Assembly: GCF_900108585.1 (NCBI RefSeq)
Contig: NZ_UESZ01000001.1
Coordinates: 2,790,001 to 2,854,000, forward strand
DNA length: 64,000 bases
Direction: 5' to 3'
From: Branchiibius hedensis
GTDB lineage: Bacteria; Actinomycetota; Actinomycetes; Actinomycetales; Dermatophilaceae
The notes beneath the pieces were generated by a model. The model did no database searches, had not been told where the DNA came from, and saw nothing but the letters and a program-made list of their open reading frames with translations. The translations under genes were made by a program, and so were the position numbers. This document shows positions 7,565 through 14,475 of the stretch, piece by piece (positions within the stretch are counted from its first letter, which is position 1; every line of letters begins with the position of its first letter).

Positions 7565-9573
7565 GGCAGCCCGTGTATTCACCCACCATCAAGACCGCGC
7601 CCATCGGCCGGGTGCTCGTCGCCAACCGTGGTGAGATCGCCCGCCGGGTGTTCCGGACCTGCCGCGATCGCGGAATCGACACCGTCGCGGTGTTCTCCGA
7701 CGCGGACCGGGACGCCGCGTTCGTCCGCGAAGCCGACCGGGCGGTCCACCTGCCCGGCTCCGCACCAGCCGACACGTATCTGCGCGGTGACCTGATCATC
7801 GCCGCAGCGCTGACCTCCGGCGCGCACGCCATCCACCCCGGGTACGGATTCCTCTCGGAGAACGCCGATTTCGCGCAGTCCGTGCTGGACGCCGGCCTGG
7901 TCTGGCTCGGTCCGCCACCGGCCGCGATCGCCGCGATGGGCTTGAAGATCGAGTCCAAGGCGATGATGGCCGACGCGGGCGTGCCGGTGCTGACCCGGTT
8001 GCAGCCGGATGCCGTCACCGAGAAGGATCTACCCGTCCTGATCAAGGCATCGGCGGGCGGCGGCGGCCGCGGGATGCGCGTCGTACGTTTCCTCGCCGAT
8101 CTGCCCGGTGAGATCGAAACCGCTGCGCGGGAGGCGAAGTCGGCCTTCGGCGATGAGACCGTCTTCTGTGAACGGTACGTCGAGACCGGCCGGCACATCG
8201 AGGTCCAGATCATGGCCGACACGCACGGGACGGTGTGGGCGGTCGGTGAGCGGGAGTGCTCGATCCAGCGCCGGCACCAGAAGGTGTTCGAGGAAGCGCC
8301 CGCGCCCCTGGTCGAACGCGTCGGTCCGGGCATGCGGGATCGCCTGTACGACGCGGCGCGGGCCGCCGCCAAGGCCGTCGACTACGTGGGGGCCGGGACC
8401 GTGGAGTTCCTGGCCGACCACGACGGCGAGTTCTTCTTCCTGGAGATGAACACCCGTCTGCAGGTCGAGCACCCGGTGACCGAGAACGTCACCGGTCTGG
8501 ATCTGGTCGGCCTGCAACTGGACGTGGCCACCGGGTTGCCACTGAGCGGGGCCGAACCGACGATGCGCGGCTGGTCGATCGAGGCCCGGCTCTACGCCGA
8601 GGATCCGGCCGCCGACTGGCAGCCGCAGTCCGGCACGATGTCCGGCTTCGTCGTACCGGGCGTGACCGAGCAGTTCACGCTCACCCCGCAGCGGGGCATC
8701 CGGCTGGACTCCGGCACCGAAGCCGGGGACACCATCGGTGTGCACTACGACCCGATGCTGGCCAAGGTCATCGCGACCGCACCGACCCGGCCTGAGGCCT
8801 GCCGGTTGCTGGCAAAGACGTTGCAGGACAGCGTGATCGAGGGTGTCGTCACCAACCGCGACCTTCTCGTCGGCGTGCTGCGCGACCCGGAGTTCCTCTC
8901 CGGGGAGTTCGACACCGGCTACTTCAACACCCACGACCCGGCGGAACTCACCCGCGCGCAACGGATCTCACCGCCGTTGGCCGCGGTGGTCGCCGCCGTC
9001 GCTGACGCGGCGCGCGAGCGGGCCACCGCCACGGTGGATGCCGACCTGCCGTCCGGCTGGCGCAACGTGGTGTCCGCGGCCCAGAACCGCACCTACCTGC
9101 ACGACGAGGACGAGATCGCCGTGGGGTACCGGTTCACCCGGGACGGGGTGGTTGTCACCACCCCAGCGCTGGATGAGTTGCGGATCGTGTCCGTGGCACC
9201 GGACCGGGTGGAGGTCGAGCAGGCGGGATTGCGCACCCGCTACCGGGTGGGCCGATCCAGCGTGCGCGATGAGCAGCGGGTGCACGTGCAGGGCCCGGAC
9301 GGCTCGCTGACGCTGGGCGTTGTCCCACGCTTCGTCGACCCGTCGACCCTGGCGACTCCGGGGTCGCTGGTTGCCCCGATGCCGGGGGTGGTGTCCCGGG
9401 TCGCCGTCAGCGAAGGCGACACGGTCACGCAGGGGCAACCGCTGTTGTGGCTGGAGGCGATGAAGATGGAGCACGCCGTGCTCGCGACCGCCGACGGCGT
9501 CGTGACTCAGTTGGTCGCCCAGGGCACCCAGGTCGAACCCGGCGCGGTGCTGGCTGTGGTCAGCGATGAGTGA
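7561..9573 (+). CDS. Acyl-CoA carboxylase alpha subunit (biotin carboxylase + BCCP)
   Basis: The product is 670 residues. A biotin carboxylase domain (about 15-460) holds NRGEIARR, HPGYGFLSEN and the ATP-grasp glycine-rich loop KASAGGGGRGM. A middle domain follows, then a C-terminal biotinyl domain with EAMKMEH and biotin acceptor Lys635. It forms carboxybiotin for the beta subunit just upstream. The GTG at 7561 overlaps the beta-subunit stop (GTGA). The order beta-then-alpha next to AtuA and acyl-CoA dehydrogenase genes resembles, as I recall, the accD2-accA2-fadE region of Mycobacterium. Confidence 0.94.
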   Translation: MRQPVYSPTIKTAPIGRVLVANRGEIARRVFRTCRDRGIDTVAVFSDADRDAAFVREADRAVHLPGSAPADTYLRGDLIIAAALTSGAHAIHPGYGFLSENADFAQSVLDAGLVWLGPPPAAIAAMGLKIESKAMMADAGVPVLTRLQPDAVTEKDLPVLIKASAGGGGRGMRVVRFLADLPGEIETAAREAKSAFGDETVFCERYVETGRHIEVQIMADTHGTVWAVGERECSIQRRHQKVFEEAPAPLVERVGPGMRDRLYDAARAAAKAVDYVGAGTVEFLADHDGEFFFLEMNTRLQVEHPVTENVTGLDLVGLQLDVATGLPLSGAEPTMRGWSIEARLYAEDPAADWQPQSGTMSGFVVPGVTEQFTLTPQRGIRLDSGTEAGDTIGVHYDPMLAKVIATAPTRPEACRLLAKTLQDSVIEGVVTNRDLLVGVLRDPEFLSGEFDTGYFNTHDPAELTRAQRISPPLAAVVAAVADAARERATATVDADLPSGWRNVVSAAQNRTYLHDEDEIAVGYRFTRDGVVVTTPALDELRIVSVAPDRVEVEQAGLRTRYRVGRSSVRDEQRVHVQGPDGSLTLGVVPRFVDPSTLATPGSLVAPMPGVVSRVAVSEGDTVTQGQPLLWLEAMKMEHAVLATADGVVTQLVAQGTQVEPGAVLAVVSDE

Positions 9574-10348
9574 GGAACTGGTCCACTACGAGGTGGCTGA
9601 CGGGGTTGCCACCATCACCTTAGACTCGCCGCACAACCGCAACGCGCTGTCCGACCCCTTGGTGACATCGCTCAACGAGCTGCTGCAGCAGGCCGACTCA
9701 TCCTCGGACGTGCGGGTCGTCGTGCTCACCCACACCGGGGGCACCTTCTGCGCGGGAGCCGACCTGTCCAGCGCTGCCGCCCTCCCGCCGGGTGCGGACC
9801 CGGTCACCGCGCGCGGCCAGGCCCTCGCCGACGTGCTGCGGGCGATCCTCGCACTGGGCAAACCGGTGGTGGCCCGGCTCGATGGGCACGTGCGAGCCGG
9901 CGGCATGGGGCTGGTCGGAGCATGCGACATGGTGATCGCCGGCCCGCGAACGACCTTTGCGTTGACCGAAGCACGCCTGGGTCTGGCGCCGTCCGTGATT
10001 TCATTGACCGTGCTTCCGCGACTCAGCAGCCGTGCCGCTGCGGACCTCGCGCTCACGGGACGGGTGCTGACCGCGCTGGAAGGTGCCGAACGCGGCTGGG
10101 TGACCCGCGCCGTACCCGACTCGGCGGATGTCGACGGAGCCACCCGGGGCGTCCTGGACGACCTGTTGAAGTGCTCCCCCCAGGGCCTGGCAGAGACCAA
10201 GCTGCTGCTGAATCGCCCTCTCCTGCAGCGGTTCGACGCGGACCGGGAGATTGTCGTCGAACAGTCCGCACGGCTGTTCGCCAGCGATGACGCACGAGAG
10301 GGCATGACCGCTTTCCTGCAGAAGCGGCCGCCCCGGTGGGCGCAGTGA
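9566..10348 (+). CDS. Enoyl-CoA hydratase/isomerase family protein
   Basis: This 260-residue crotonase-fold protein has the oxyanion-hole segments GGTFCAGADLSSA (about 52-64) and GHVRAGGMGLVGACD (about 107-121). It overlaps the end of the carboxylase alpha gene by 8 bases, so translation is coupled. In atu or leucine pathways this step hydrates the glutaconyl-type CoA made by the carboxylase (AtuE or LiuC role). The position where many crotonases have a catalytic Glu reads GLAPSVISL, as in the glutaconyl-CoA hydratase subgroup rather than standard fatty-acid hydratases; I judge this by eye only. Confidence 0.88.
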   Translation: MSEELVHYEVADGVATITLDSPHNRNALSDPLVTSLNELLQQADSSSDVRVVVLTHTGGTFCAGADLSSAAALPPGADPVTARGQALADVLRAILALGKPVVARLDGHVRAGGMGLVGACDMVIAGPRTTFALTEARLGLAPSVISLTVLPRLSSRAAADLALTGRVLTALEGAERGWVTRAVPDSADVDGATRGVLDDLLKCSPQGLAETKLLLNRPLLQRFDADREIVVEQSARLFASDDAREGMTAFLQKRPPRWAQ

Positions 10349-10956
10349 CCACCACCGATCGCGAGATCCGCGAGCCGAAGCAGGACCGCAGTCGGGCCAC
10401 CCGGCAACGGTTGCTGCAGGCCGCGATCACCTGCTTGGCCCGGGACGGCTGGGACAACGCGACCGTCGCCAACATCGCGGCCGAGGCCGGTATCAGCCGT
10501 GGCGCCGCGCAGCACCACTTCCCGACCCGGGAGGACCTGAACTTCGCGGCGTTGGACTACATCTTCGAGCGCCGCCGTGAGGCGATGAGTTCCCTGGAGA
10601 CCGACCTGCAGGGGCCACACCGGCAGCGGCGCGCCGTCAGCCTGCTGATCGAGTACTACGCCGACGACTTCTTCAAAGCCGCGCTCCAGGTCTGGACCGC
10701 CGCCGCAGCCGACAAGGCGCTGCGGGACCGCTTGGTCCCCCTGGAACGGCGACTGGGCCGGGGTACCCACGAGATGGCGGTCCGGTTGCTGAACGCCGAC
10801 GACTCCGACCCGCGGACCCGCCGACTCATCCAGGCCACCCTCGACCTCGCTCGTGGCCTCGGCCTGGCCGACGTACTCACCGACGACTCGAGGCGGCGCC
10901 AGCAGATCGCTGCCGAGTGGGGCGCCGTCCTCGAGTCGTCGATCAAGACCCGCTGA
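10345..10956 (+). CDS. TetR-family regulator of the acyl-CoA catabolic cluster
   Basis: This 203-residue TetR protein has the N-terminal helix-turn-helix TVANIAAEAGISRGAAQHHF and a ligand domain with no recognised signature. The GTG at 10345 gives a GTGA overlap with the hydratase stop, the pattern used throughout the operon; an in-frame GTG at 10336 is also possible. As the last gene of the operon it is likely an AtuR/LiuQ-like repressor acting on the divergent promoter region 2236-2314, where the inverted repeat at 2269-2284 is the best operator candidate. The inducer is presumably a pathway acyl-CoA. Confidence 0.88.
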   Translation: MTTTDREIREPKQDRSRATRQRLLQAAITCLARDGWDNATVANIAAEAGISRGAAQHHFPTREDLNFAALDYIFERRREAMSSLETDLQGPHRQRRAVSLLIEYYADDFFKAALQVWTAAAADKALRDRLVPLERRLGRGTHEMAVRLLNADDSDPRTRRLIQATLDLARGLGLADVLTDDSRRRQQIAAEWGAVLESSIKTR

Positions 10957-10959
10957 GGC

Positions 10960-11649
10960 TCACGCCGCGCGGGCACCGCCCTCCACGTGGATGGTCTCGC
11001 CGCTGACGAAACCGGCACCCCACAGCCACGCCACCGCATCGACGATGTCCTCGGTCCTGCCGACCCGCCCAGCCAGATTGCCCTGCGCCACGCCCGCGAA
11101 GAACGCCTCGCGGTCCGCGTCCGGCATCGCGTCGTAGGTCCCGGAGTCGATGATCCCCGGCGAGATCGCATTCACTCGCACCGGCGCCAACTCCTTGGCC
11201 AATGCCGCCACCGCGAACGCGACGGCGCCGTTGGTGATGCCCATGACCGCGTACCCCGGCGACGGCTGCCAGGCCGCGACCCCGGAGAAGAGCACGATCG
11301 AGCCGGTCACGTCGAAATGCTTGGCCACCAGCAACGGGCCAACGACCTTGGCGTCGAACGCGGTGACGGTAGCCGCCTTGTCGAGATCGGCGACAGCCAC
11401 GTTGTGGTGCGCGGCCGCCGTCGAGACGATGTGATCAATGGTGCCCAGTTCCGCTGCAGCAGCGGCAATCGAGTCCTCGTCGGTGATGTCGAGGGCGACC
11501 ACCCGGAACTCATCGCCCGCCGCGTCCTGGGCCGAACGTACGCCGATCGTCACCGTTGCGCCGAGCGCCGCCGCCTTCCGCGCGATGGCCAATCCCAGAT
11601 TCTTGCCGCCGCCGATCACCAGCACGCTCTGGCCGGTCAGGTCCGTCAT
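10960..11649 (-). CDS. SDR-family protein lacking the YxxxK motif
   Basis: This 229-residue Rossmann protein has a dinucleotide loop GGGKNLGLAIA (about 13-23), a putative active-site Ser122, and a C-terminal SPGIIDSGTYD. Where classical SDRs have YxxxK the sequence is GYAVMGITNGA: Tyr133 is not followed by Lys at +4, and alignment to the helix ending ALAKEL puts Met and Asn at the catalytic sites. I recall other SDR-like proteins with this divergence, but the catalytic capacity is uncertain. The start at 11649 has a strong ribosome site (AAGGAG). It diverges from an HxlR regulator across a palindrome. Confidence 0.85.
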   Translation of the reverse strand: MTDLTGQSVLVIGGGKNLGLAIARKAAALGATVTIGVRSAQDAAGDEFRVVALDITDEDSIAAAAAELGTIDHIVSTAAAHHNVAVADLDKAATVTAFDAKVVGPLLVAKHFDVTGSIVLFSGVAAWQPSPGYAVMGITNGAVAFAVAALAKELAPVRVNAISPGIIDSGTYDAMPDADREAFFAGVAQGNLAGRVGRTEDIVDAVAWLWGAGFVSGETIHVEGGARAA

Positions 11650-11699
11650 TGTCTTCTCCTTCGTCGCAGTTACGCTGTCCTGAACGAAGGTATTGATTT

Positions 11700-11711
11700 G
11701 ATACCGGTATC
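11700..11711. promoter_or_regulatory. Palindrome GATACCGGTATC, candidate HxlR operator
   Basis: This is a perfect 12-bp palindrome in the 98-bp gap between the SDR and HxlR genes. HxlR dimers bind such symmetric sites, so it is a plausible operator for both genes. Confidence 0.45.
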
Positions 11712-11747
11712 TACAACGAAACCGACTCTGAGCAGGGACGATCCGCG

Positions 11748-12152
11748 ATGGCGAAGGCGTACGACGTGATGGCACCGACCTGTCCGAGTCGGGTGGTGCT
11801 GCACCGGATCGGCGCGCGTTGGACGGTCTTCGTGGTAACCGCACTGGCCGACGGGCCGCTGCGGTTCACCGAGTTGAAACGGCACATCGCCGGCATCACA
11901 CCGAAGGTCCTGACGGAGACGTTGCGGGCGCTGGAGTACGACGGACTGGTCGCCCGCGTGGACAAAGGCGGCCACCCGCCGTACGTCGAATATCGCCTCA
12001 CCGCACTCGGCCGCTCACTCCTGGAGCCACTCAGCGCGGTCCGCGAATGGGCCGAGACCCACGTGCCACAGGTGGAACGAGCCAACCGCCTCAGCGACGA
12101 TCGAGCAGCTTCCACCCCGCCGGAAGCAACAGCGCGATCGCGGCGATCTTGA
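11748..12152 (+). CDS. HxlR-family winged-helix regulator
   Basis: The product is 134 residues. The HxlR signature covers about 15-105: GARWTVFVVTALADGPLRFTELKRHIAGITPKVLTETLRALEYDGLVAR. Many such proteins regulate an adjacent, divergent oxidoreductase, and that is the arrangement here with the SDR gene. The last roughly 25 residues are low-complexity and Arg/Ser-rich. Their codons (12091-12152) run antisense over the end of bioY, so the two convergent genes share 62 bp. Confidence 0.9.
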   Translation: MAKAYDVMAPTCPSRVVLHRIGARWTVFVVTALADGPLRFTELKRHIAGITPKVLTETLRALEYDGLVARVDKGGHPPYVEYRLTALGRSLLEPLSAVREWAETHVPQVERANRLSDDRAASTPPEATARSRRS

Positions 12153-12693
12153 GCCCGTCACCGATCAGGAACGGCGTCACCCCCAGCTTCAGGGCGGTGC
12201 CGAAGTCAGCGCCGACGAAGTGCATCAACCACGGCACGCCGAACGCGTAGACCACCAATGAGCCGATCGCCGCTGAGATGGCCATAGTCGGGATGGTGCG
12301 CGACCAGCCGCGCTCGGCGAGGTAGCCGACCAGCGGAGCGGCGACCACCATCCCGATCAGGTAGCCGAAGGAGGCGAAGTGCCAGCCACTGGTGTGCTGC
12401 GCGAAGACCGGTGCGCCCGCGATCCCGGCCAGGAAGTAGATGGCGACAGCCGCCAACCCGCGCACGGAGCCCAGCGCGGCGCCGGAGGCGATCACCGCGA
12501 ACGTGCCCAGCGACAGCGGCACCGGCGTCCACGGCAGCGGGATGGTCACCTGGCCGGCACCGATCAGCAGCAGGACCGTGGCCGCAACGAGCGCGACGTC
12601 GCGGGCCAGCCCACCGGGCAGCACGTCGGCCAGTACCCGGACCTTGCCGCGTGGTACGGCAATCGCCGCGTTGTGTGTGGCATCGAGACTCAT
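12091..12693 (-). CDS. bioY: Biotin transporter substrate-binding subunit BioY
   Basis: This 200-residue membrane protein is the S component of an ECF-type biotin importer. Hydrophobic segments alternate with the BioY signatures GQVTIPLPWTPVPLSLGTFAV (about 47-67) and the C-terminal LGVTPFLIGDGLKI (about 175-188). The start at 12693 follows GGAGG; the longer open frame upstream crosses the operators and is rejected. No bioM/bioN genes lie beside it, so it must use a shared ECF module encoded elsewhere or work alone. Two BioQ-type operators precede it. Confidence 0.93.
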   Translation of the reverse strand: MSLDATHNAAIAVPRGKVRVLADVLPGGLARDVALVAATVLLLIGAGQVTIPLPWTPVPLSLGTFAVIASGAALGSVRGLAAVAIYFLAGIAGAPVFAQHTSGWHFASFGYLIGMVVAAPLVGYLAERGWSRTIPTMAISAAIGSLVVYAFGVPWLMHFVGADFGTALKLGVTPFLIGDGLKIAAIALLLPAGWKLLDRR

Positions 12694-12730
12694 CGGGACC
12701 TCCAGTTGCGTACGCCGGGTACGGGCTTGC

Positions 12731-12758
12731 TGAACACCGTTCAGGTGAACACTGTTCA
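12731..12758. promoter_or_regulatory. Two tandem BioQ-type operators (TGAAC-N3-GTTCA)
   Basis: Two perfect inverted repeats, TGAACACCGTTCA at 12731-12743 and TGAACACTGTTCA at 12746-12758, lie 15 bp apart start to start in the bioY-bioQ gap. They fit the TGAAC-N3-GTT core known for BioQ in Corynebacterium and Mycobacterium. The second is just upstream of the TACGGT -10 box of the TetR gene, so autorepression is expected as well as control of bioY. Confidence 0.85.
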
Positions 12759-12772
12759 GGTACGGTAGCCGC

Positions 12773-13324
12773 ATGCCCGCTGCCCCCGCAACCGCCCGCC
12801 GTACCGCGGACGATGTCGTTGACGCGGCACTGGACATCCTGGACAGCCACGGCCTGCCCGGGTTGTCGATGCGGCGGATCGCGGACAGCCTCGACCTGCA
12901 ACCCAGCGCGTTGTACTGGCACTTCCCCAACAAGCAGTCACTGCTGGCGGCCGTCAGCGAGCGCATCCTGGCGCCGTTGCGCAACAGCCACGCCACCGAC
13001 TTCCAGCAGGTGGCCGACGAGTTCCGAGCTGCCTTACGCGACCACCGGGACGGCGCTGAACTGGTCTACAGCTCCTACGCCCTCGGGTTGAGCGGCGTCC
13101 CCGCCCTCGGCCTCTTCGAAGCCGCCGCGCAGGGCAGCGAGCAGGCGCAGACGGCCGCCCGCACCGCCGTGCATTACGTGCTCGGCTTCGTGTTCTTCGA
13201 ACAACAGCAGGAGTTCGCGACCCGCCTCGGCGTGATCGACGCGCCCAGCGCCGACCGGGACGCTGACTTCGCCGCCGGTGTCGCCCTCCTGGCGGCCGGA
13301 CTTCCTGCTGTTTCGACCTCGTAG
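12773..13324 (+). CDS. bioQ: BioQ-like TetR repressor of biotin genes
   Basis: This 183-residue TetR protein has the helix-turn-helix SMRRIADSLDLQPSALYWHFPNKQ (about 34-57). Its position opposite bioY with two BioQ-type operators between them supports the BioQ name. The mRNA is probably leaderless: TACGGT (12761-12766) is six bases before the ATG. It ends shortly before a bidirectional terminator shared with the rpf gene. How biotin status is sensed is not visible from the sequence. Confidence 0.85.
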   Translation: MPAAPATARRTADDVVDAALDILDSHGLPGLSMRRIADSLDLQPSALYWHFPNKQSLLAAVSERILAPLRNSHATDFQQVADEFRAALRDHRDGAELVYSSYALGLSGVPALGLFEAAAQGSEQAQTAARTAVHYVLGFVFFEQQQEFATRLGVIDAPSADRDADFAAGVALLAAGLPAVSTS

Positions 13325-13331
13325 TGCGCAG

Positions 13332-13372
13332 CCGAAAGCCCCCCGCTCAGCCATGGAGCGAGGGGCTTTCGG
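13332..13372. terminator. Bidirectional terminator between bioQ and rpf
   Basis: The stem ccgaaagcccc pairs with ggggctttcgg around a short inner loop, in the gap between two convergent genes. It lacks a long U-tract, as is usual in high-GC actinobacteria. Confidence 0.8.
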
Positions 13373-13384
13373 ATCACGCGGGAC

Positions 13385-14167
13385 TCAGGCCGCCCAGGCG
13401 CAGGACCACGGCTTCAGGCCGAGCTGCGCGTAGAGGTTGTTGGCCACGGTGATCTGCTCCTCGCGGGAGGACTGGTTGGCGTTGTAGGAGAACGCCAGAC
13501 CGCCGCCGATGCGCCACGCGTCGTGGGTCATCATCAGACCGCCGTAGTAGGTGCCGGTGCTGTTCGAAGCAACCAGACCCCAGCGTCGGCCGGACTCACA
13601 CCAGGCGATCCGGTCCCACATGGCCGCGCGGGCCAGGTTCAGCCGCTCGCCGCCACGGGAGGTGCTGCCACCGCCGGAGGAGGAGGCGACCGGGGCCGCG
13701 CCGGTCAGCTTCAGCGTCCGGTTGAGGTAGCTCTGCAGCCCCTTCACGGTGCGCGCGTTGAGGTAGCGCGCGCCGTCCCGGGAGATGCCGATCTTCTTCT
13801 GCAACGCGGCGACCGTCTTCGGACCGATGATGCCGTCCTGGGTCGTGCCGACCTTGCGCTGCAGGGCCTTGCGCGTGGTCAGGTTCAGCGACCCGGTCTG
13901 CGCGACACCGACCCAGCGCTGCGTGGCCTTGGTGGTCTTCGGGCCGATGACGCCGTCGACGGAGAGCTTGACGCCGGAACTGGCGGCCTTCACGGTCACG
14001 GCTGCGGGAGCAGCGGCGGGCGCGACGGACACGGTGGCCGCGTGCGCGGAGGTGGTGTTGACGATCATGCCGGCGCCCAGGGTGCTGGCTCCGACGGCCA
14101 CGGCGGTGGCGGTGCGACGAGCAGTGGTGGTCTGCTTGGGCGCAGCGTGCTTCGGGGTATAGCGCAC
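13385..14167 (-). CDS. Secreted resuscitation-promoting factor (Rpf) with peptidoglycan-binding repeats
   Basis: This 260-residue exported protein has an N-terminal signal peptide (basic start, hydrophobic stretch, cut near SAHAA at about 43). Next come two or three PG_binding_1-like repeats (each with DGxIGPKT, about 68-150), a Ser/Gly linker, and a C-terminal Rpf lysozyme-like domain (about 180-260). The catalytic Glu is residue 191 in WCESG, and a second Cys near the C-terminus could pair with that Cys. Rpf enzymes cleave peptidoglycan and help dormant cells regrow. A c-di-AMP riboswitch and a Crp-like motif precede it, so expression probably follows cell-wall and nutrient signals. Confidence 0.92.
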   Translation of the reverse strand: MRYTPKHAAPKQTTTARRTATAVAVGASTLGAGMIVNTTSAHAATVSVAPAAAPAAVTVKAASSGVKLSVDGVIGPKTTKATQRWVGVAQTGSLNLTTRKALQRKVGTTQDGIIGPKTVAALQKKIGISRDGARYLNARTVKGLQSYLNRTLKLTGAAPVASSSGGGSTSRGGERLNLARAAMWDRIAWCESGRRWGLVASNSTGTYYGGLMMTHDAWRIGGGLAFSYNANQSSREEQITVANNLYAQLGLKPWSCAWAA

Positions 14168-14189
14168 GAAAAGGAATCCTTCCTGACGA

Positions 14190-14342
14190 ACGCCTGCGGG
14201 GTGAGCTGTCGGGTTCGGGCTGTCAGGTGCCCGGCCGGCGGACCGGCTTCACCCCAAGGCCACGGATCGCGATCCCTGGCCGATCGCCGCTGACGCGGCG
14301 CTGGGTCCCCCGTCCTCACCACACCTTGTTGGTGCGGCTACG
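14190..14342 (-). promoter_or_regulatory. ydaO-type c-di-AMP riboswitch upstream of rpf
   Basis: Read on the minus strand, the leader shows the ordered conserved blocks of the ydaO/yuaA class: gaggacgggggaccc, ccttggggtgaagccgg, ccgggcacctga, and cgaacccgacagctcaccc followed by cgcaggcg, then a purine-rich AGGAAGGA just before the gene. These match, block by block, the Thermoanaerobacter and actinobacterial examples I remember. In this class c-di-AMP usually turns expression off, and rpf or NlpC cell-wall hydrolases are its typical actinobacterial targets. The outer limits are approximate. Confidence 0.88.
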
Positions 14343-14475
14343 CGCCTGAGAGTTGAGGCTCGGCGTTCAGGCGCTCGGACAGACATGAAGTTGTGATGCT
14401 CCGGCGGTCAGCGAACTGCCACCGCAAGAACTATCGACGAAAGATACCGGATCGTTACGCAGATCCGTAAATGAG
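14343..14475 (-). promoter_or_regulatory. rpf promoter region with Crp-like and hairpin motifs
   Basis: This is the non-coding stretch between the kinase stop and the riboswitch. It contains a perfect 8-bp hairpin (GCGCCTGA/TCAGGCGC, about 14342-14374). On the minus strand it also has TTACGGATCTGCGTAACG, which resembles the Crp-like strings before the 2235 and 16732 genes. I see no convincing -35/-10 pair and no coding sequence. Confidence 0.4.

Noticed and set aside
14340-14356. CTGAGAG motif on the plus strand resembling a TPP riboswitch block
   Set aside because: No downstream plus-strand gene and none of the other TPP blocks; the bases are part of a hairpin 5' of the c-di-AMP riboswitch on the other strand.
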